Part shown: piece after piece, positions 24,812 through 34,076 of the stretch
Layout of the letters: each line of letters begins with the position of its first letter
Numbering within the stretch: position 1 is the stretch's first letter
Source: Symploca sp. SIO2E9
GTDB taxonomy: Bacteria; Cyanobacteriota; Cyanobacteriia; Cyanobacteriales; Coleofasciculaceae
DNA length: 52,601 bases
Assembly: GCA_010692645.1 (NCBI GenBank)
Contig: JAAHGS010000031.1
Coordinates: 1-52,601, forward strand
Direction: 5' to 3'
Made by a program: the position numbers and the translations under genes
Notes under the pieces: generated by a model
Database searches by the model: none
Seen by the model: the letters and a program-made list of their open reading frames with translations, nothing else
What the model was told of the DNA's origin: nothing

Positions 24812-25840
24812 CTAATATTTAGCTTGTTTACGCAACAATTCGCCAATAGTAAGGTTAAACTGAGACTTGCCCTCAAATACAGTACCTACTTTACCTTGGT
24901 TGTAGTGAACCTTATTTAAGTGATACCCTTCCTTGGGTAAAGGCACATAACCTACAGTAGAAACTATCTCTGGTGCTCGTTTGAGGTAATAGTAAACAAA
25001 TTCTCTAACTGCTGGCTTATCCTGAGCAGAGCCAAGGCTGACATAGATAAATAGTGGGCGGGAGAGGGGCTGGTATGTGGCATTCTTAACCGTTTCGGTT
25101 GAAGGCAGCACTGAACCATTGCCGCTATTTATCGCCAGTGGCTTCATTTGACCTGGGTTAGTTTCATAATACGCTAAACCAAAGTAACCTATGGCATTTG
25201 GGTCTTCACTGATCTCTTCGACTAGGATATCATCATCCTCACTACCAAAAAAGTCACTTCGACTATCTCCCGCTTTACCTACTATTGCCTCTGTGAAGTA
25301 GTCATAGGTGCCGGAATCGGTTCCCGGAGCATAGAGATTGAGAGGTTTGTCTGGCCAAGAGGCGCGCACTTGATTCCACTTGGTGATTTTTTCTTCAGCT
25401 GCTGGATCCCAGATTTTTTTCAACTCTGCTAGGGTAATCTCAGAAGCCCAGTTATTTTGGGAATTAACTACCACACTCAGGGCATCAAAAGCAACAGGCA
25501 GTTCTATGTAAGCGACACCTGCTGCTTTGCACTTTGCCATTTCATCAAGCTGAATCGGGCGCGAGGCGTCGTTGATATCGGTTTCGCCAGCACAGAACTT
25601 TTCAAATCCACCGCCAGTACCAGAGAAGTCTACTGTGACTTCCGCAGGCACTATATTTTTCGCATTAAACTCTTTGGCAACTGCCTGGGTAATTGGATAA
25701 ACTGTACTAGAGCCATCGATCCTGATTGTCTGTTGTTGGCTGGAAGTACCCTGAGAGCATGAACTCACAAGTGCCACTAAGCCAGCAAACAGAGCAAATT
25801 TTGTGAGAGTAAATGCATTGAGGTTTTTTGTTATTTGCAT
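24812..25840 (-). CDS. pstS: Phosphate-binding lipoprotein PstS/SphX type
   Basis: 342 aa. A lipoprotein signal ([15 protein letters not shown], lipid-modified C28) is followed by the substrate-binding fold. Phosphate-loop wording is clear: [63 protein letters not shown]. The protein captures periplasmic phosphate for the PstCAB ABC transporter or acts as the SphX-type extra binding protein. No pstC, pstA, pstB or phoU is nearby, which favours an accessory or orphan copy. AGGGG lies about 11 nt before the ATG. It is usually induced by phosphate starvation through SphSR; no convincing Pho box at normal spacing was seen. Confidence 0.92.
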   Translation of the reverse strand: MQITKNLNAFTLTKFALFAGLVALVSSCSQGTSSQQQTIRIDGSSTVYPITQAVAKEFNAKNIVPAEVTVDFSGTGGGFEKFCAGETDINDASRPIQLDEMAKCKAAGVAYIELPVAFDALSVVVNSQNNWASEITLAELKKIWDPAAEEKITKWNQVRASWPDKPLNLYAPGTDSGTYDYFTEAIVGKAGDSRSDFFGSEDDDILVEEISEDPNAIGYFGLAYYETNPGQMKPLAINSGNGSVLPSTETVKNATYQPLSRPLFIYVSLGSAQDKPAVREFVYYYLKRAPEIVSTVGYVPLPKEGYHLNKVHYNQGKVGTVFEGKSQFNLTIGELLRKQAKY

Positions 25841-26132
25841 GGATACTACCCCTGTGAATTAAATTTGGGGTTAAGCTAATCGACTCAAAAGCTTATCACC
25901 GCATTTTGGTATTCGAGTTGATCAATATTGATGTCGGTCAATACTGATAATGATTGATATATATGCCAATTGTATCCCTAGCTGTTAATAATAAAGTTAT
26001 GGAATTGTTAACGAGGCAACAGTGAACAGGGAAACTTTTAAAAGAGGGATAGGGAGGTGTGGGGAGAAACATTGGTACCAAATTCCCCTGTGTCTTTGGC
26101 CTCTTCCCATCCCCCCATCTCCCTTGTAAACC

Positions 26133-26822
26133 TTAGCTTAGTGCTGATTTTCGTCGCGCCAAGATTAACCCCATGCTACCAGCCAACACTAGCCCTACAG
26201 TTGCAGTTGGTTCTGGGACTTTCTCAATCTGTCCTCGAAGTTCACCGCCTGGAATCCCAACTGTGTGAACATTTATATAGATATTGCCAGATAGGAGTTC
26301 ATCAACCAGCCCTGGAGTTAGTGGACGAGGGTCATTGATATCCCAAATCCCTGATACTATGGTTGACCCTGTATCAGTGTTATTCTCAAACTCTATATTG
26401 CCTAAATCATCAAAGCCAGAAGCTAATAAAGATGCAGGGCTAAAGACAACTGGACCATTGGCACCAGCAGGAGCATTATGAAAATGGAGTTGAGTAACAG
26501 TATTGTCAGGAGCATCTACTGCAGTTACTGGAAAGTTATCAGGATTTTGGGTACCTTGTTCTAAAATACCTAAATCTAAGCCAAAAATCTCGAAACGGTA
26601 ACTGAGTTCATCTCCAGAGTCGTTGAGTTTTAAATCAGCAACACCTCTGGCACTGGAATCATTCGGTATGGGAGAAAATGTACCATCGGGGTTGGTGACT
26701 ATTTCTTCTTCTCCACTCAAGTAAGCCCGGAAAAAGCTATAAGCCATAGCTGATGAGCTGGCTATCATTTGCCCACAAGTAAACGCCAGACTAAAAACTG
26801 GCACTGCCCATAACTTATTCAT
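26133..26822 (-). CDS. CHRD-domain protein with PEP-CTERM sorting signal
   Basis: 229 aa. Signal peptide 1-27 (VFSLAFTCGQMIASSSAMA). A CHRD domain spans about 30-190: FRAYLSGEEE, LKLNDSGDELSYRFEIFG, VTQLHFHNAPAGANGPVV, LLSGNIYINVHT and GGELRGQI, the conserved H-FH and NVHT--PGGE-RGQ pattern. The C-terminus KVPEPTATVGLVLAGSMGLI followed by LARRKS is a PEP-CTERM tripartite sorting signal: PEP motif, hydrophobic helix, basic cluster. This implies processing by exosortase and delivery to the outer surface or extracellular matrix. The biochemical role of CHRD domains is unclear. AGGAGG precedes the ATG by four bases. Single gene. Confidence 0.9.
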   Translation of the reverse strand: MNKLWAVPVFSLAFTCGQMIASSSAMAYSFFRAYLSGEEEIVTNPDGTFSPIPNDSSARGVADLKLNDSGDELSYRFEIFGLDLGILEQGTQNPDNFPVTAVDAPDNTVTQLHFHNAPAGANGPVVFSPASLLASGFDDLGNIEFENNTDTGSTIVSGIWDINDPRPLTPGLVDELLSGNIYINVHTVGIPGGELRGQIEKVPEPTATVGLVLAGSMGLILARRKSALS

Positions 26823-27161
26823 GAAACCTCCTGTAAAAGTAAAAACGAGTTTTAGATACTTAGCGGTAGTGCTTGCTGCCCTAATTGACGGACAAATCTT
26901 GAGTATGTTTGCTTGAGGGCAAAAACTAATGTCTTGTTTTTATCGTGTACAAGACCAATCTATTGCCTATGCTAAAGGAGGTCGATAAGTGTAAATTAAG
27001 GAAAGTTATGTATTTAGATGAGGATAAGGTAAAGATGCTGTGAAGATAATGGTAACCATGTTTAGATGAGAAAATTAACCCTGCTTTTATGATGCCCGTT
27101 AGCTGAGCCTGCCAAAGCGTCGGGCTGTAGGGGCTAGCGCGTAGGAATCACAAAGCCAACT
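26823..27161. other. Divergent intergenic region, no gene seen
   Basis: 339 nt between the divergent CHRD gene and pcrA. It must carry both promoters. No RNA gene, strong hairpin or repeat was recognised. Confidence 0.5.
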
Positions 27162-29513
27162 ATGACACAAACCACTGATTTTCTTAGCCACCTCAATCCT
27201 TCACAGCGTCGCGCCGTTGAACATTTCTGCGGGCCGTTACTAGTAGTTGCTGGGGCTGGTTCTGGCAAAACTAGGGCGCTAACTTACCGGATTGCTAATC
27301 TGATTGATCGACACAAAGTAGATCCAGAAAATATCCTGGCGGTAACTTTTACTAACAAAGCCGCACGGGAAATGAAAAATCGAATTGAGATTATATTTGC
27401 TCAGCAGCTGGCGCAAAAAAAACATGGTGGGCGTCTGGAATTGCTGCCAGCTGAAGAACAAATTCAGTTGCGATCGCGTGTCTACAAGAAATACATTAAA
27501 CCTCTGTGGATTGGTACTTTCCACAGTTTATTTGCTCGGATTCTACGCTTCGACATCAACAAATATCAAGATGAAAAGGGACGCCAATGGAATCGCAATT
27601 TTTCCATTTTTGACGAATCTGATGCCCAAAGTCTTGTCAAAAATATTGTCACCAAGCAGTTAAACCTAGATGACCGAAAATTTGAACCACGTGGTGTCCG
27701 CTACGCTATTAGTAACGCCAAAAATCTGGGTTTATCCCCACAGGAATTTGAACAAGAGCAATCTAATTTCCGGGGCAGGGTAATTGCTGAAGTCTACGGT
27801 TATTACCAAGAGCAGTTAGCAGCCAACAACGCCCTAGATTTTGATGACTTAATTTTAGTACCAGTCAAACTATTCGCTCAAAATGAATCTGTCTTGGGCT
27901 ATTGGTATCGACAATTCCAACATATTTTAGTAGATGAATATCAAGATACTAATCGGATTCAATACGAACTTATCCGCCTGCTCACTACCAACGGAGAAAC
28001 GAATAAAAGTGAGTGGGATTGGCGCGAACGTTCAGTTTTTGCAGTTGGTGATGCTGACCAATCTATATATTCATTCAGGATGGCTGATTTTACCATCCTC
28101 TTAGATTTTCAGGAAGACTTTGGTGATGGTTTACCTGATGAAGAAACCAGCACGATGGTGAAATTAGAGGAAAACTATCGTTCTAGGGAAAATATTCTCC
28201 AAGCTGCTAATCATTTGATTGAGAATAATACTCAGCGTATCGATAAAATCCTTAGACCAACACGCGGTGTTGGAGAAGAAATTTATTGTCACAAAGCTGA
28301 TGATGAGGTAGCAGAAGCAGAATTTGTTCTCAATCAAATCCTCAAACTAGAACAACAGAACCCAGAACTAGATGAGGGTAGTTTTGCAATTCTTTACCGC
28401 ACTAATGCCCAATCTCGCCCTCTTGAAGATGCTTTGCGTGGTAATGTTCCCTATATAATCGTCGGTGGACTGAAATTCTATGACCGCAAAGAAATTAAAG
28501 ATGCCTTGGCTTACCTGCGAGTGCTGGCTAACCCTGCTGATACTGTCAGTCTCCTAAGGATAATTAATACTCCTCGACGTGGCATTGGTCAAGCTACGAT
28601 TAATAATCTAGTGGTTGCCTCTCAAGAATTAGGCACACCTCTGTGGGAAATTCTCAGTGATGAAACCTCAGTTAATACTATGGCTGGACGCTCTGCCAAA
28701 GCAGTCAATAAATTTGCCGAACTAATTAAGCAATGGCAGGAGCAAATCAAGGCTTTATCAGCAGCTGAGATTGTCAAGGGCATTATGGAAGAATCTGGTT
28801 ATCTTAGCGACTTGAGAAATAAAGGTACAGAGGAAGCAGAAAATCGACTAGAAAATGTTTTTGAACTCTACAATGGGGTCCTCCAATTTCAGGAAGATAA
28901 CGAAGATACCAGCTTAGAAGGTTTTCTGGCAAATGCCTCACTAGCATCCGATTTAGATAACCTTGAAGAAGGACAAAAAGCAGTCTCGTTGATGACTCTT
29001 CACTCTGCCAAAGGACTAGAATTTCCTGTAGTGTTTATGGTAGGCTTAGAGCAGGGACTATTTCCCCACAGTCGGGCGATGAGGGACCCCACAGCTTTAG
29101 AGGAAGAACGCCGTCTCTGTTATGTGGGCATTACCCGTGCCCAAGAACAGCTATTTCTCTCCCATGCTCGTGAGCGTCGTCTTTATGGTAGTCGAGAACC
29201 GGCTGCACGTTCCCAGTTTCTTGGGGAATTACCCTCAGAACTAATTAGCAGCACCTTGGTAAAAGTTAAATCCAAGCAGCAAGCTTCCTCAGCATCAAAA
29301 TCAAAAACTAATAAATCTCCAAACCAAACCGCAAATTCTCAGGAATTGCAAGTTGGTGAATCAGTTATTCACGATACTTTTGGTACTGGTGAAATTACCT
29401 ATATTTTTGGTTCAGGAAATAAAATCAGTATTGCTGTTAAGTTTCCTGGTTTAGGTCAAAAAATTCTTGACCCGAAACGAACAAAATTGGTAAGAATAGT
29501 TGACTCGAAATAG
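27162..29513 (+). CDS. pcrA: ATP-dependent DNA helicase PcrA/UvrD
   Basis: 783 aa, SF1A 3'-5' helicase used in repair and replication-transcription conflict. Motif Q region LNPSQRRAVEH, Walker A AGAGSGKT (residues 30-37, K36), motif Ia VTFTNKAAREM, Walker B DEYQDTN (from D258), motif III VGDADQSIYSFR, motif IV YRSRENI, motif V MTLHSAKGLEF and motif VI EERRLCYVGITRA are all present. The C-terminal ~60 residues (VGESVIHDTFGTGEITYIFG, KFPGLGQKIL) form the Tudor-like module that binds RNA polymerase in PcrA/UvrD. Length and layout are normal. The start ATG 27162 (MTQTTDFLSHLNPSQ) fits the family. It is a single gene followed by a short terminator-like hairpin. Confidence 0.96.
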   Translation: MTQTTDFLSHLNPSQRRAVEHFCGPLLVVAGAGSGKTRALTYRIANLIDRHKVDPENILAVTFTNKAAREMKNRIEIIFAQQLAQKKHGGRLELLPAEEQIQLRSRVYKKYIKPLWIGTFHSLFARILRFDINKYQDEKGRQWNRNFSIFDESDAQSLVKNIVTKQLNLDDRKFEPRGVRYAISNAKNLGLSPQEFEQEQSNFRGRVIAEVYGYYQEQLAANNALDFDDLILVPVKLFAQNESVLGYWYRQFQHILVDEYQDTNRIQYELIRLLTTNGETNKSEWDWRERSVFAVGDADQSIYSFRMADFTILLDFQEDFGDGLPDEETSTMVKLEENYRSRENILQAANHLIENNTQRIDKILRPTRGVGEEIYCHKADDEVAEAEFVLNQILKLEQQNPELDEGSFAILYRTNAQSRPLEDALRGNVPYIIVGGLKFYDRKEIKDALAYLRVLANPADTVSLLRIINTPRRGIGQATINNLVVASQELGTPLWEILSDETSVNTMAGRSAKAVNKFAELIKQWQEQIKALSAAEIVKGIMEESGYLSDLRNKGTEEAENRLENVFELYNGVLQFQEDNEDTSLEGFLANASLASDLDNLEEGQKAVSLMTLHSAKGLEFPVVFMVGLEQGLFPHSRAMRDPTALEEERRLCYVGITRAQEQLFLSHARERRLYGSREPAARSQFLGELPSELISSTLVKVKSKQQASSASKSKTNKSPNQTANSQELQVGESVIHDTFGTGEITYIFGSGNKISIAVKFPGLGQKILDPKRTKLVRIVDSK

Positions 29514-29559
29514 TCTAATTTTAAGTAATAAGTAAGAGGGAATAAACTTGCTATCAATT

Positions 29560-29577
29560 AGCGAGTAATCGCTTTTT
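29560..29577 (+). terminator. Likely intrinsic terminator of pcrA
   Basis: AGCGA-GTAA-TCGCT followed by TTTTT, 47 bp after the pcrA stop. The stem is short (5 bp), but the T-run and position fit. Confidence 0.5.
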
Positions 29578-29586
29578 ATGTTCATG

Positions 29587-29632
29587 GTTCATTGTTGAGA
29601 GTTCATTTGCCCATGAATCATCAACAATGAAC
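29587..29632. repeat. Inverted repeat GTTCATTGTTGA
   Basis: GTTCATTGTTGA (29587-29598) pairs perfectly with 29621-29632. Similar TTCATGGTTCATTGTTGA and CAATGAACCATGAAC wording occurs at 24685-24715, 24790-24810 and 50620-50650, so this is a dispersed intergenic repeat. Confidence 0.6.
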
Positions 29633-29654
29633 TATCAACGGTATAGACTTAATT

Positions 29655-30017
29655 TCAAATTACAGCAGCTTTAACAGCGCGAACCAACTGCTCTCGGGAA
29701 AAGGGCTTAGTTAGATAGGCATTGGCACCTTGCTTCATGCCCCAAAGACGGTCAAGTTCCTGGTTTTTAGAAGAACAAATTACCACAGGAACGCTGGCGG
29801 TAGCCGGATTCTTCTTGAGGCTGCGACATAACTCAAAGCCACTTAGTCCAGGCATCACAACATCTGTAATTATGACATCAGGCTGGTGCTCAACAGCTTT
29901 ATTGAGGGCTTGTTTAGCATCGGCAACACAGATGACAGTGTGACCACTTTCACTCAAGTAACTTTCGATTAAATCCAACTGGGAGAGGTCGTCTTCAACA
30001 AGCAAAACTTTAGTCAT
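29655..30017 (-). CDS. Single-domain response regulator (CheY/PilH-like)
   Basis: 120 aa, receiver domain only. Acidic pair E8-D9-D10 (VEDD), phospho-acceptor D52 in DVIITDVVMPG, hydroxyl residue near S82 (VVICSS) and K104 (YLTKPF) are all present. The tail SREQLVRAVKAAV ends directly after alpha-5, so there is no output domain. The wording is closest to the PilH/PixH-type regulators that act with PATAN-domain and chemotaxis-like systems controlling type IV pilus motility in cyanobacteria. The cognate kinase is not in the window. It is convergent with pcrA. Confidence 0.88.
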   Translation of the reverse strand: MTKVLLVEDDLSQLDLIESYLSESGHTVICVADAKQALNKAVEHQPDVIITDVVMPGLSGFELCRSLKKNPATASVPVVICSSKNQELDRLWGMKQGANAYLTKPFSREQLVRAVKAAVI

Positions 30018-30318
30018 ATCTGGCTATAATCAACAAATTACTGTATGGCAAACTGACTAGCAAGCTGCTGATGTCAGCTCAGTTGCTAGGGGGGCGGTAG
30101 AAGTCATGAGATTTTTATGGTACTGGTAGAATTGACATCTCCCGGCTTTGAAAAACCTGGATTTTAGTGGTTTTTTTAGGATTTATGTAGAAGCACGCCA
30201 ATAAGGCTATTTGTGGAAAGGCAAGTTGTATCCACATAGTATTATATCTAGGCTAGCACACAGAAAAATAAGATGCTCCCCGATAAAATAAAAGTTCTTG
30301 TCATTTTTGATAATTCTT
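30018..30318. other. Intergenic region, nothing identified
   Basis: 301 nt between divergent genes, no coding frame or strong repeat. A T7 run with a weak upstream stem occurs near 30155-30178. Confidence 0.45.
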
Positions 30319-31506
30319 ATGAGTGGCATCTACTCTGCGCCAACAAGCCTCGAACTCCATCGAAAGCAATTTCCGGCACTAGAAAACAAAGCCTATTTTA
30401 ACTTTGGGGGACAAGGTACTCTACCTCGAGCATCGCTAGAAGCTATTCAACAAGCTTATGAATATGTCCAGCAGTATGGACCTTTCAGTGGCAAGATCAA
30501 TGACTGGATTGATAAGGAAGTTAAGCAAACTAGAGCAGCCCTTGCCTCGGAATTAGCTGCGCCAGTAGAAACTATAACCTTCACCGAAAATGTTACAGCT
30601 GGCTGCAATATTGCCCTGTGGGGGATTGATTGGCAAGCTGGTGATCACTTGCTCCTGAGTGATTGCGAACACCCTGGTATCATTGCTACTGCTCAAGAAA
30701 TTGGACGTCGGTTTGAGGTGGATATTTCCACCTGTCCAATTTTTGCAACTCTCAATCAAGGAGATCCTACAGCTGTAATTGCCCAACACCTGCAACCTAG
30801 GACTAGACTGGTAGTACTAAGTCATATCCTCTGGAATACTGGACAAGTCTTGCCACTGGCAGAAATTATTGAAGCTTGCCGCAACTATTCTCAAGGTACC
30901 CAGGTGATCAGAGTTTTAGTAGATGCAGCCCAGTCGGTTGGTTCCCTGCCCTTAAATTTGACTCAACTGGGAGCAGATTTTTATGCTTTTACAGGACACA
31001 AGTGGTTGTGTGGACCAGAAGGTATTGGAGGTTTGTACGTTAAACCCGAAGCTTTCTCAAGCCTCAGCCCTACTTTTATTGGTTGGCGCAGTGTAATTAA
31101 AGATGCCAGGGATAAACCCATAGGTTGGAAGCCTGATGGCAAGAGATTTGAGGTAGCAACCTCCGCCTTTCCAATTTACCCTGGATTACGTGCTGCGATC
31201 GCAACTCATCAACAATGGGGAAGCGCTCAAGAGCGTTATCAGCAAATTTGCCAGTTGAGTGAGTACCTCTGGGGTGGTTTATCTGAGCTTACTACAGTCC
31301 GCTGTTTAGCCACCTCACCGCAAAAAAGTGGTCTTGTCTCTTTTGTACTAACCAATGGCGGCTCACACCAGCAATTAGTTGAATCTCTCGAACAAAAGGG
31401 CTTTATGCTACGAACCTTACTGGATCCTGATTGTGTCCGTGCCTGTGTTCACTACTTCACTACTAAGGCTGAAATTGACCAGTTGATTAAGGCTCTTCAA
31501 GACTAA
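30319..31506 (+). CDS. Class V aminotransferase-fold enzyme, cysteine/cystine C-S lyase type
   Basis: 395 aa from the ATG at 30319; the longer frame opens at a TTG. It is a PLP enzyme of fold type I. K228 in FTGHKWLCGPEG is the Schiff-base lysine, and ILWNTGQVLPL and VDAAQSVGSLPL are the cofactor-binding blocks. The N-terminus (KAYFNFGGQGTLP, GPFSGKINDWI) and C-terminus (LRTLLDPDCVRACVHYFTT) match what I recall of the Synechocystis L-cysteine/cystine C-S lyase (C-DES), which releases sulfide or persulfide sulfur for Fe-S assembly. A general cysteine desulfurase is less likely. Single gene. Confidence 0.85.
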   Translation: MSGIYSAPTSLELHRKQFPALENKAYFNFGGQGTLPRASLEAIQQAYEYVQQYGPFSGKINDWIDKEVKQTRAALASELAAPVETITFTENVTAGCNIALWGIDWQAGDHLLLSDCEHPGIIATAQEIGRRFEVDISTCPIFATLNQGDPTAVIAQHLQPRTRLVVLSHILWNTGQVLPLAEIIEACRNYSQGTQVIRVLVDAAQSVGSLPLNLTQLGADFYAFTGHKWLCGPEGIGGLYVKPEAFSSLSPTFIGWRSVIKDARDKPIGWKPDGKRFEVATSAFPIYPGLRAAIATHQQWGSAQERYQQICQLSEYLWGGLSELTTVRCLATSPQKSGLVSFVLTNGGSHQQLVESLEQKGFMLRTLLDPDCVRACVHYFTTKAEIDQLIKALQD

Positions 31507-31580
31507 CTCTTGGTTGTTACCTTCACTCAATTCCATCTTGTCTTCCCCTCTCTTTATTAATCTTTACCAGAGGAAAAATC

Positions 31581-31969
31581 ATGACAGCGATCGCTTATAA
31601 CAACAATTCCCGTTTAAATGTCCCTCTCACCACATGGAAGAAATTTATCCGGATCCAGAGGCATTTAACCCGCAGCGCTGGGAGACAATTAAACCTACTA
31701 ACTATGAATACAATCCCTTTAGCACTGGGCCTCGGACGTGCATCGGTGCTGCCTTTGCAATGATGGAGATTAAGATTGTCTTGGCAATGCTTCTACAACG
31801 CTTCCGCCTACAATATATTACCCAGAATAAGGTTGACCGCTTTGGGATAATTGTTATGAAACCAAAATATGGCATGCCGATGATGGTTTATCCACAAGAC
31901 CGTAAGTTTGCTCAAGGAGTAGGTGGAGTCCGTGGTAATGTGCGGGAAATGGTGAAGTTACCAGAGTGA
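31581..31969 (+). pseudogene. Cytochrome P450 C-terminal stump
   Basis: From about 31622 the frame reads SHHMEEIYPDPEAFNPQRWE, YNPFSTGPRTCIGAAFAMME and IKIVLAMLLQRFRLQYI. These are the last ~110 residues of a P450 with the PERF-like segment and the heme-thiolate loop FSTGPRTCIG. The I-helix, ExxR and all upstream parts are missing. A stop (31598-31600) closes the frame just upstream, and a short out-of-frame start (MTAIAYNNNSRL, ATG 31581) precedes it, as if a large internal deletion joined two ends. No redox partner gene is near. It cannot fold as a P450. Confidence 0.85.
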
Positions 31970-32007
31970 TAAGGGAGCATGTCACCTTTATTAGCCCTCA
32001 CCCTAAA

Positions 32008-32033
32008 TCCCTCTCCCAAGGCTGGGAGAGGGA
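32008..32033. terminator. 11-bp hairpin TCCCTCTCCCA
   Basis: TCCCTCTCCCA-AGGC-TGGGAGAGGGA, perfect. It belongs to the widespread CCCTCTCCC intergenic repeat. Between the P450 stump and hisG it could terminate transcription, but there is no strong T-run. Confidence 0.5.
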
Positions 32034-32101
32034 CTTTAAAGATTTGCTCCCCTGCTCTCAAGGTGTAGCTCACAAGTTATTCTTTCTGAACTTAATTTTT
32101 C

Positions 32102-32746
32102 ATGATTACTGTTGCATTGCCAAAAGGCGCACTTTTAAAAGACAGCATCAAATTACTACAGGCTATTGGCTGGGATTTTAGCGCTTTTCTCGATTCCGCC
32201 AACCGCCAACTACAGATTCCTGAACCTACGGGGATTGCTAAAGCACTACTGGTAAGAGCGCATGATGTTCCAGTTTACGTAGAATATGGTCAAGCTCATG
32301 TGGGTATTGTCGGTTATGATGTCCTGCGGGAGAAGACCTCTTCAGTAGCTCACTTGGCAGATTTAAATTTTGGTCAATGCCGGATGTCTGTGGCGGTACG
32401 CGCTTCTAGCCCTTATCGGAGTTCTGTGGAACTACCGCCCCACGGACGTGTGGCTTCCAAGTTTATTCATTGTGCCCGAGAATACTTTGATAATCTGGAT
32501 TTACCAGTGGAAATTATTCCGCTCTACGGTTCTGTAGAATTAGGTCCAATTACTGAGATGTCAGAAGCAATTGTAGATTTAGTTTCCACAGGTCGTACTT
32601 TAAAGGAAAATGGCTTAATTGAAATTGATGTTCTCTTTGAGAGTACAGCGCGGCTAATTGCTCACCCGATGAGTTATCGCCTTAATAAGGATGACCTTAA
32701 GCAGTGGTTAGAGAAGATTAGAGAATTAGCTCTTGTACCTAGTTAA
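32102..32746 (+). CDS. hisG: ATP phosphoribosyltransferase, short form
   Basis: 214 aa. It catalyses the first step of histidine biosynthesis (PRPP + ATP to phosphoribosyl-ATP). The blocks [42 protein letters not shown] and the PRPP loop [16 protein letters not shown] are intact. The length (about 210 aa, without the C-terminal regulatory ACT-like domain) marks the short HisG-S form, which needs HisZ as regulatory subunit; no hisZ is in the window. There is no obvious ribosome binding site before ATG 32102. It is a lone gene, as is usual for cyanobacterial his genes. Confidence 0.95.
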   Translation: MITVALPKGALLKDSIKLLQAIGWDFSAFLDSANRQLQIPEPTGIAKALLVRAHDVPVYVEYGQAHVGIVGYDVLREKTSSVAHLADLNFGQCRMSVAVRASSPYRSSVELPPHGRVASKFIHCAREYFDNLDLPVEIIPLYGSVELGPITEMSEAIVDLVSTGRTLKENGLIEIDVLFESTARLIAHPMSYRLNKDDLKQWLEKIRELALVPS

Positions 32747-32781
32747 GTTATGTCATGCCCGATTAATTAACCTTAATAAAA

Positions 32782-32815
32782 GTAGGTTGGTTTCACTACG
32801 TTCTACCCAACCTAC
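32782..32815. repeat. GTAGGTTGG inverted repeat
   Basis: GTAGGTTGG (32782-32790) pairs with CCAACCTAC (32807-32815) around TTTCACTACGTTCTACC. The same TTTCACGACCTTCTACCCAA wording occurs near 23810-23840. The 85-codon TTG frame running through it (32733-32990) is not credited as a gene. Confidence 0.65.
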
Positions 32816-33004
32816 AAATACAGATTTTTATTATGAGCAATTAGACGGACATCATGTAAAACTTCACTATAATTTGGCTAGAGGTAGGATTTCCTCGGTA
32901 GTTCCTATTGGATATCTTGGAGTCATGATTTCAAATGCGATCGCTAAAGGTAATGGAAATATTACATCTAAATATCCTAAAACGTCATAACTGAAACTTA
33001 ACCT

Positions 33005-33634
33005 ATGACTCAATCTCAAGCCGAACCCAAACTATACAGCTTTGATCAATTTATAAGCTGGTATCCCGAAAACTCCCAAGTCCGATACGAATTGCATGAT
33101 GGATTAATTGTCAAAATGCCCAAGCCTAAGGGAAAACATTCAAATCTAACAGGTTCCCTGATTGAACAACTATTGATCATTATCAGGCAAATGGGCAAAG
33201 GCGGCATTTGGACTATTCCTAGAGAATCGATTGTCAAACCCAAACGCGAACAATCAGGTTATGAGCCGGACATTATCATTTTGAACCAAGAAGTTCTTGG
33301 TGCAGAACCTCGGTGGGAAAGTGAATCTATTATCCAAAATCCTGATTCAGTTAAATTAATTGTCGAAGTTGTTTCAACTAATTGGCGTGACGATTACTAC
33401 AATAAACTTCGAGATTATGAAGAAATGGGTATTGAGGAATATTGGATTGTCGATTACGCCGCATTGGGAGCAAGAAAGTTTATTGGCAACCCTAAGCAAC
33501 CGACTTTTTTTGTCTGTAATTTTGTTGACGGAGAATATCAGATGAATCCATTTACGGGAAATACTCCAATTGTTTCCCCAACTTTTGCCAACTTCAACTT
33601 ATCTCCACAACAGATTTTTGCTCTGGCTTTGTAG
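33005..33634 (+). CDS. Uma2-family (DUF820) putative endonuclease
   Basis: 209 aa with the PD-(D/E)xK-like core of the Uma2 family, hugely expanded in cyanobacteria: RYELHDGLIVKMPKPKGKHS near residues 27-46, then GYEPDIIILN (the acidic D), VKLIVEVVSTNWRDDYYNKL (E and K) and YEEMGIEEYWIVD. The family is thought to have nuclease activity but its biology is not settled. It is a single gene after hisG; the frame and ATG (MTQSQAEPKLYSFDQF) look intact. A MITE lies 77 bp downstream. Confidence 0.9.
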   Translation: MTQSQAEPKLYSFDQFISWYPENSQVRYELHDGLIVKMPKPKGKHSNLTGSLIEQLLIIIRQMGKGGIWTIPRESIVKPKREQSGYEPDIIILNQEVLGAEPRWESESIIQNPDSVKLIVEVVSTNWRDDYYNKLRDYEEMGIEEYWIVDYAALGARKFIGNPKQPTFFVCNFVDGEYQMNPFTGNTPIVSPTFANFNLSPQQIFALAL

Positions 33635-33710
33635 GAAAACTATAATGCCATTTAAACGCAACAGTGAGAAGGATATGTCAGCCCTCATTCAATGTTTTTG
33701 CATTTATATT

Positions 33711-33941
33711 TAGGGCTTGCTGAATAAGTCTGGTGGTAAGCAGAGGGAGCTCTTAGCAGGGAGTAGGGATTAGGGAAAAGCCGATAGTTCTAAGCCTGAT
33801 TATCCATGATTAGCTCCGAGATTTTCCTATTAAGTGCAAGGATTTTTAGCCATTGGATGCTATAACCAAGCACTTGTAAGGGTCAAAAAAGGCTCAAAAT
33901 CATTGTCTGGTATACCTTCTAGATTAATTTAGCAAGCCCTA
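33711..33941. mobile_element. 231-bp MITE with TAGGGCTTGCT termini
   Basis: TAGGGCTTGCTGAATAA at 33711 and TTAATTTAGCAAGCCCTA ending at 33941 are inverted termini (11 bp perfect, about 16 with mismatches). No coding frame lies between. TAGGGCTTGCT ends are familiar from cyanobacterial insertion sequences, so this is probably a non-autonomous derivative. It fills most of the gap 33635-34076. Confidence 0.75.
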
Positions 33942-34076
33942 GCTAGTTCCTGAGGATGAGAGCAGCATCACTATTGAAAGTAACGGAGATTGAAACAATT
34001 ATCGGGAGAAATAGAAAGCTAATAAACTGTTGTGCATCTAAATTGCACTTTCGAGCATTTTAGGAAAATTCTAAAA

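Noticed and set aside
25857-25875. Pho-box-like CTTAACCC-CAA-ATTTAATT upstream of pstS
   Set aside because: The second half matches poorly and the site is only 17 nt from the start codon, too close for an activator site.
32733-32990. 85-codon frame after hisG
   Set aside because: It starts at a TTG overlapping the hisG end and runs through the GTAGGTTGG inverted repeat; no ribosome binding site or family resemblance.
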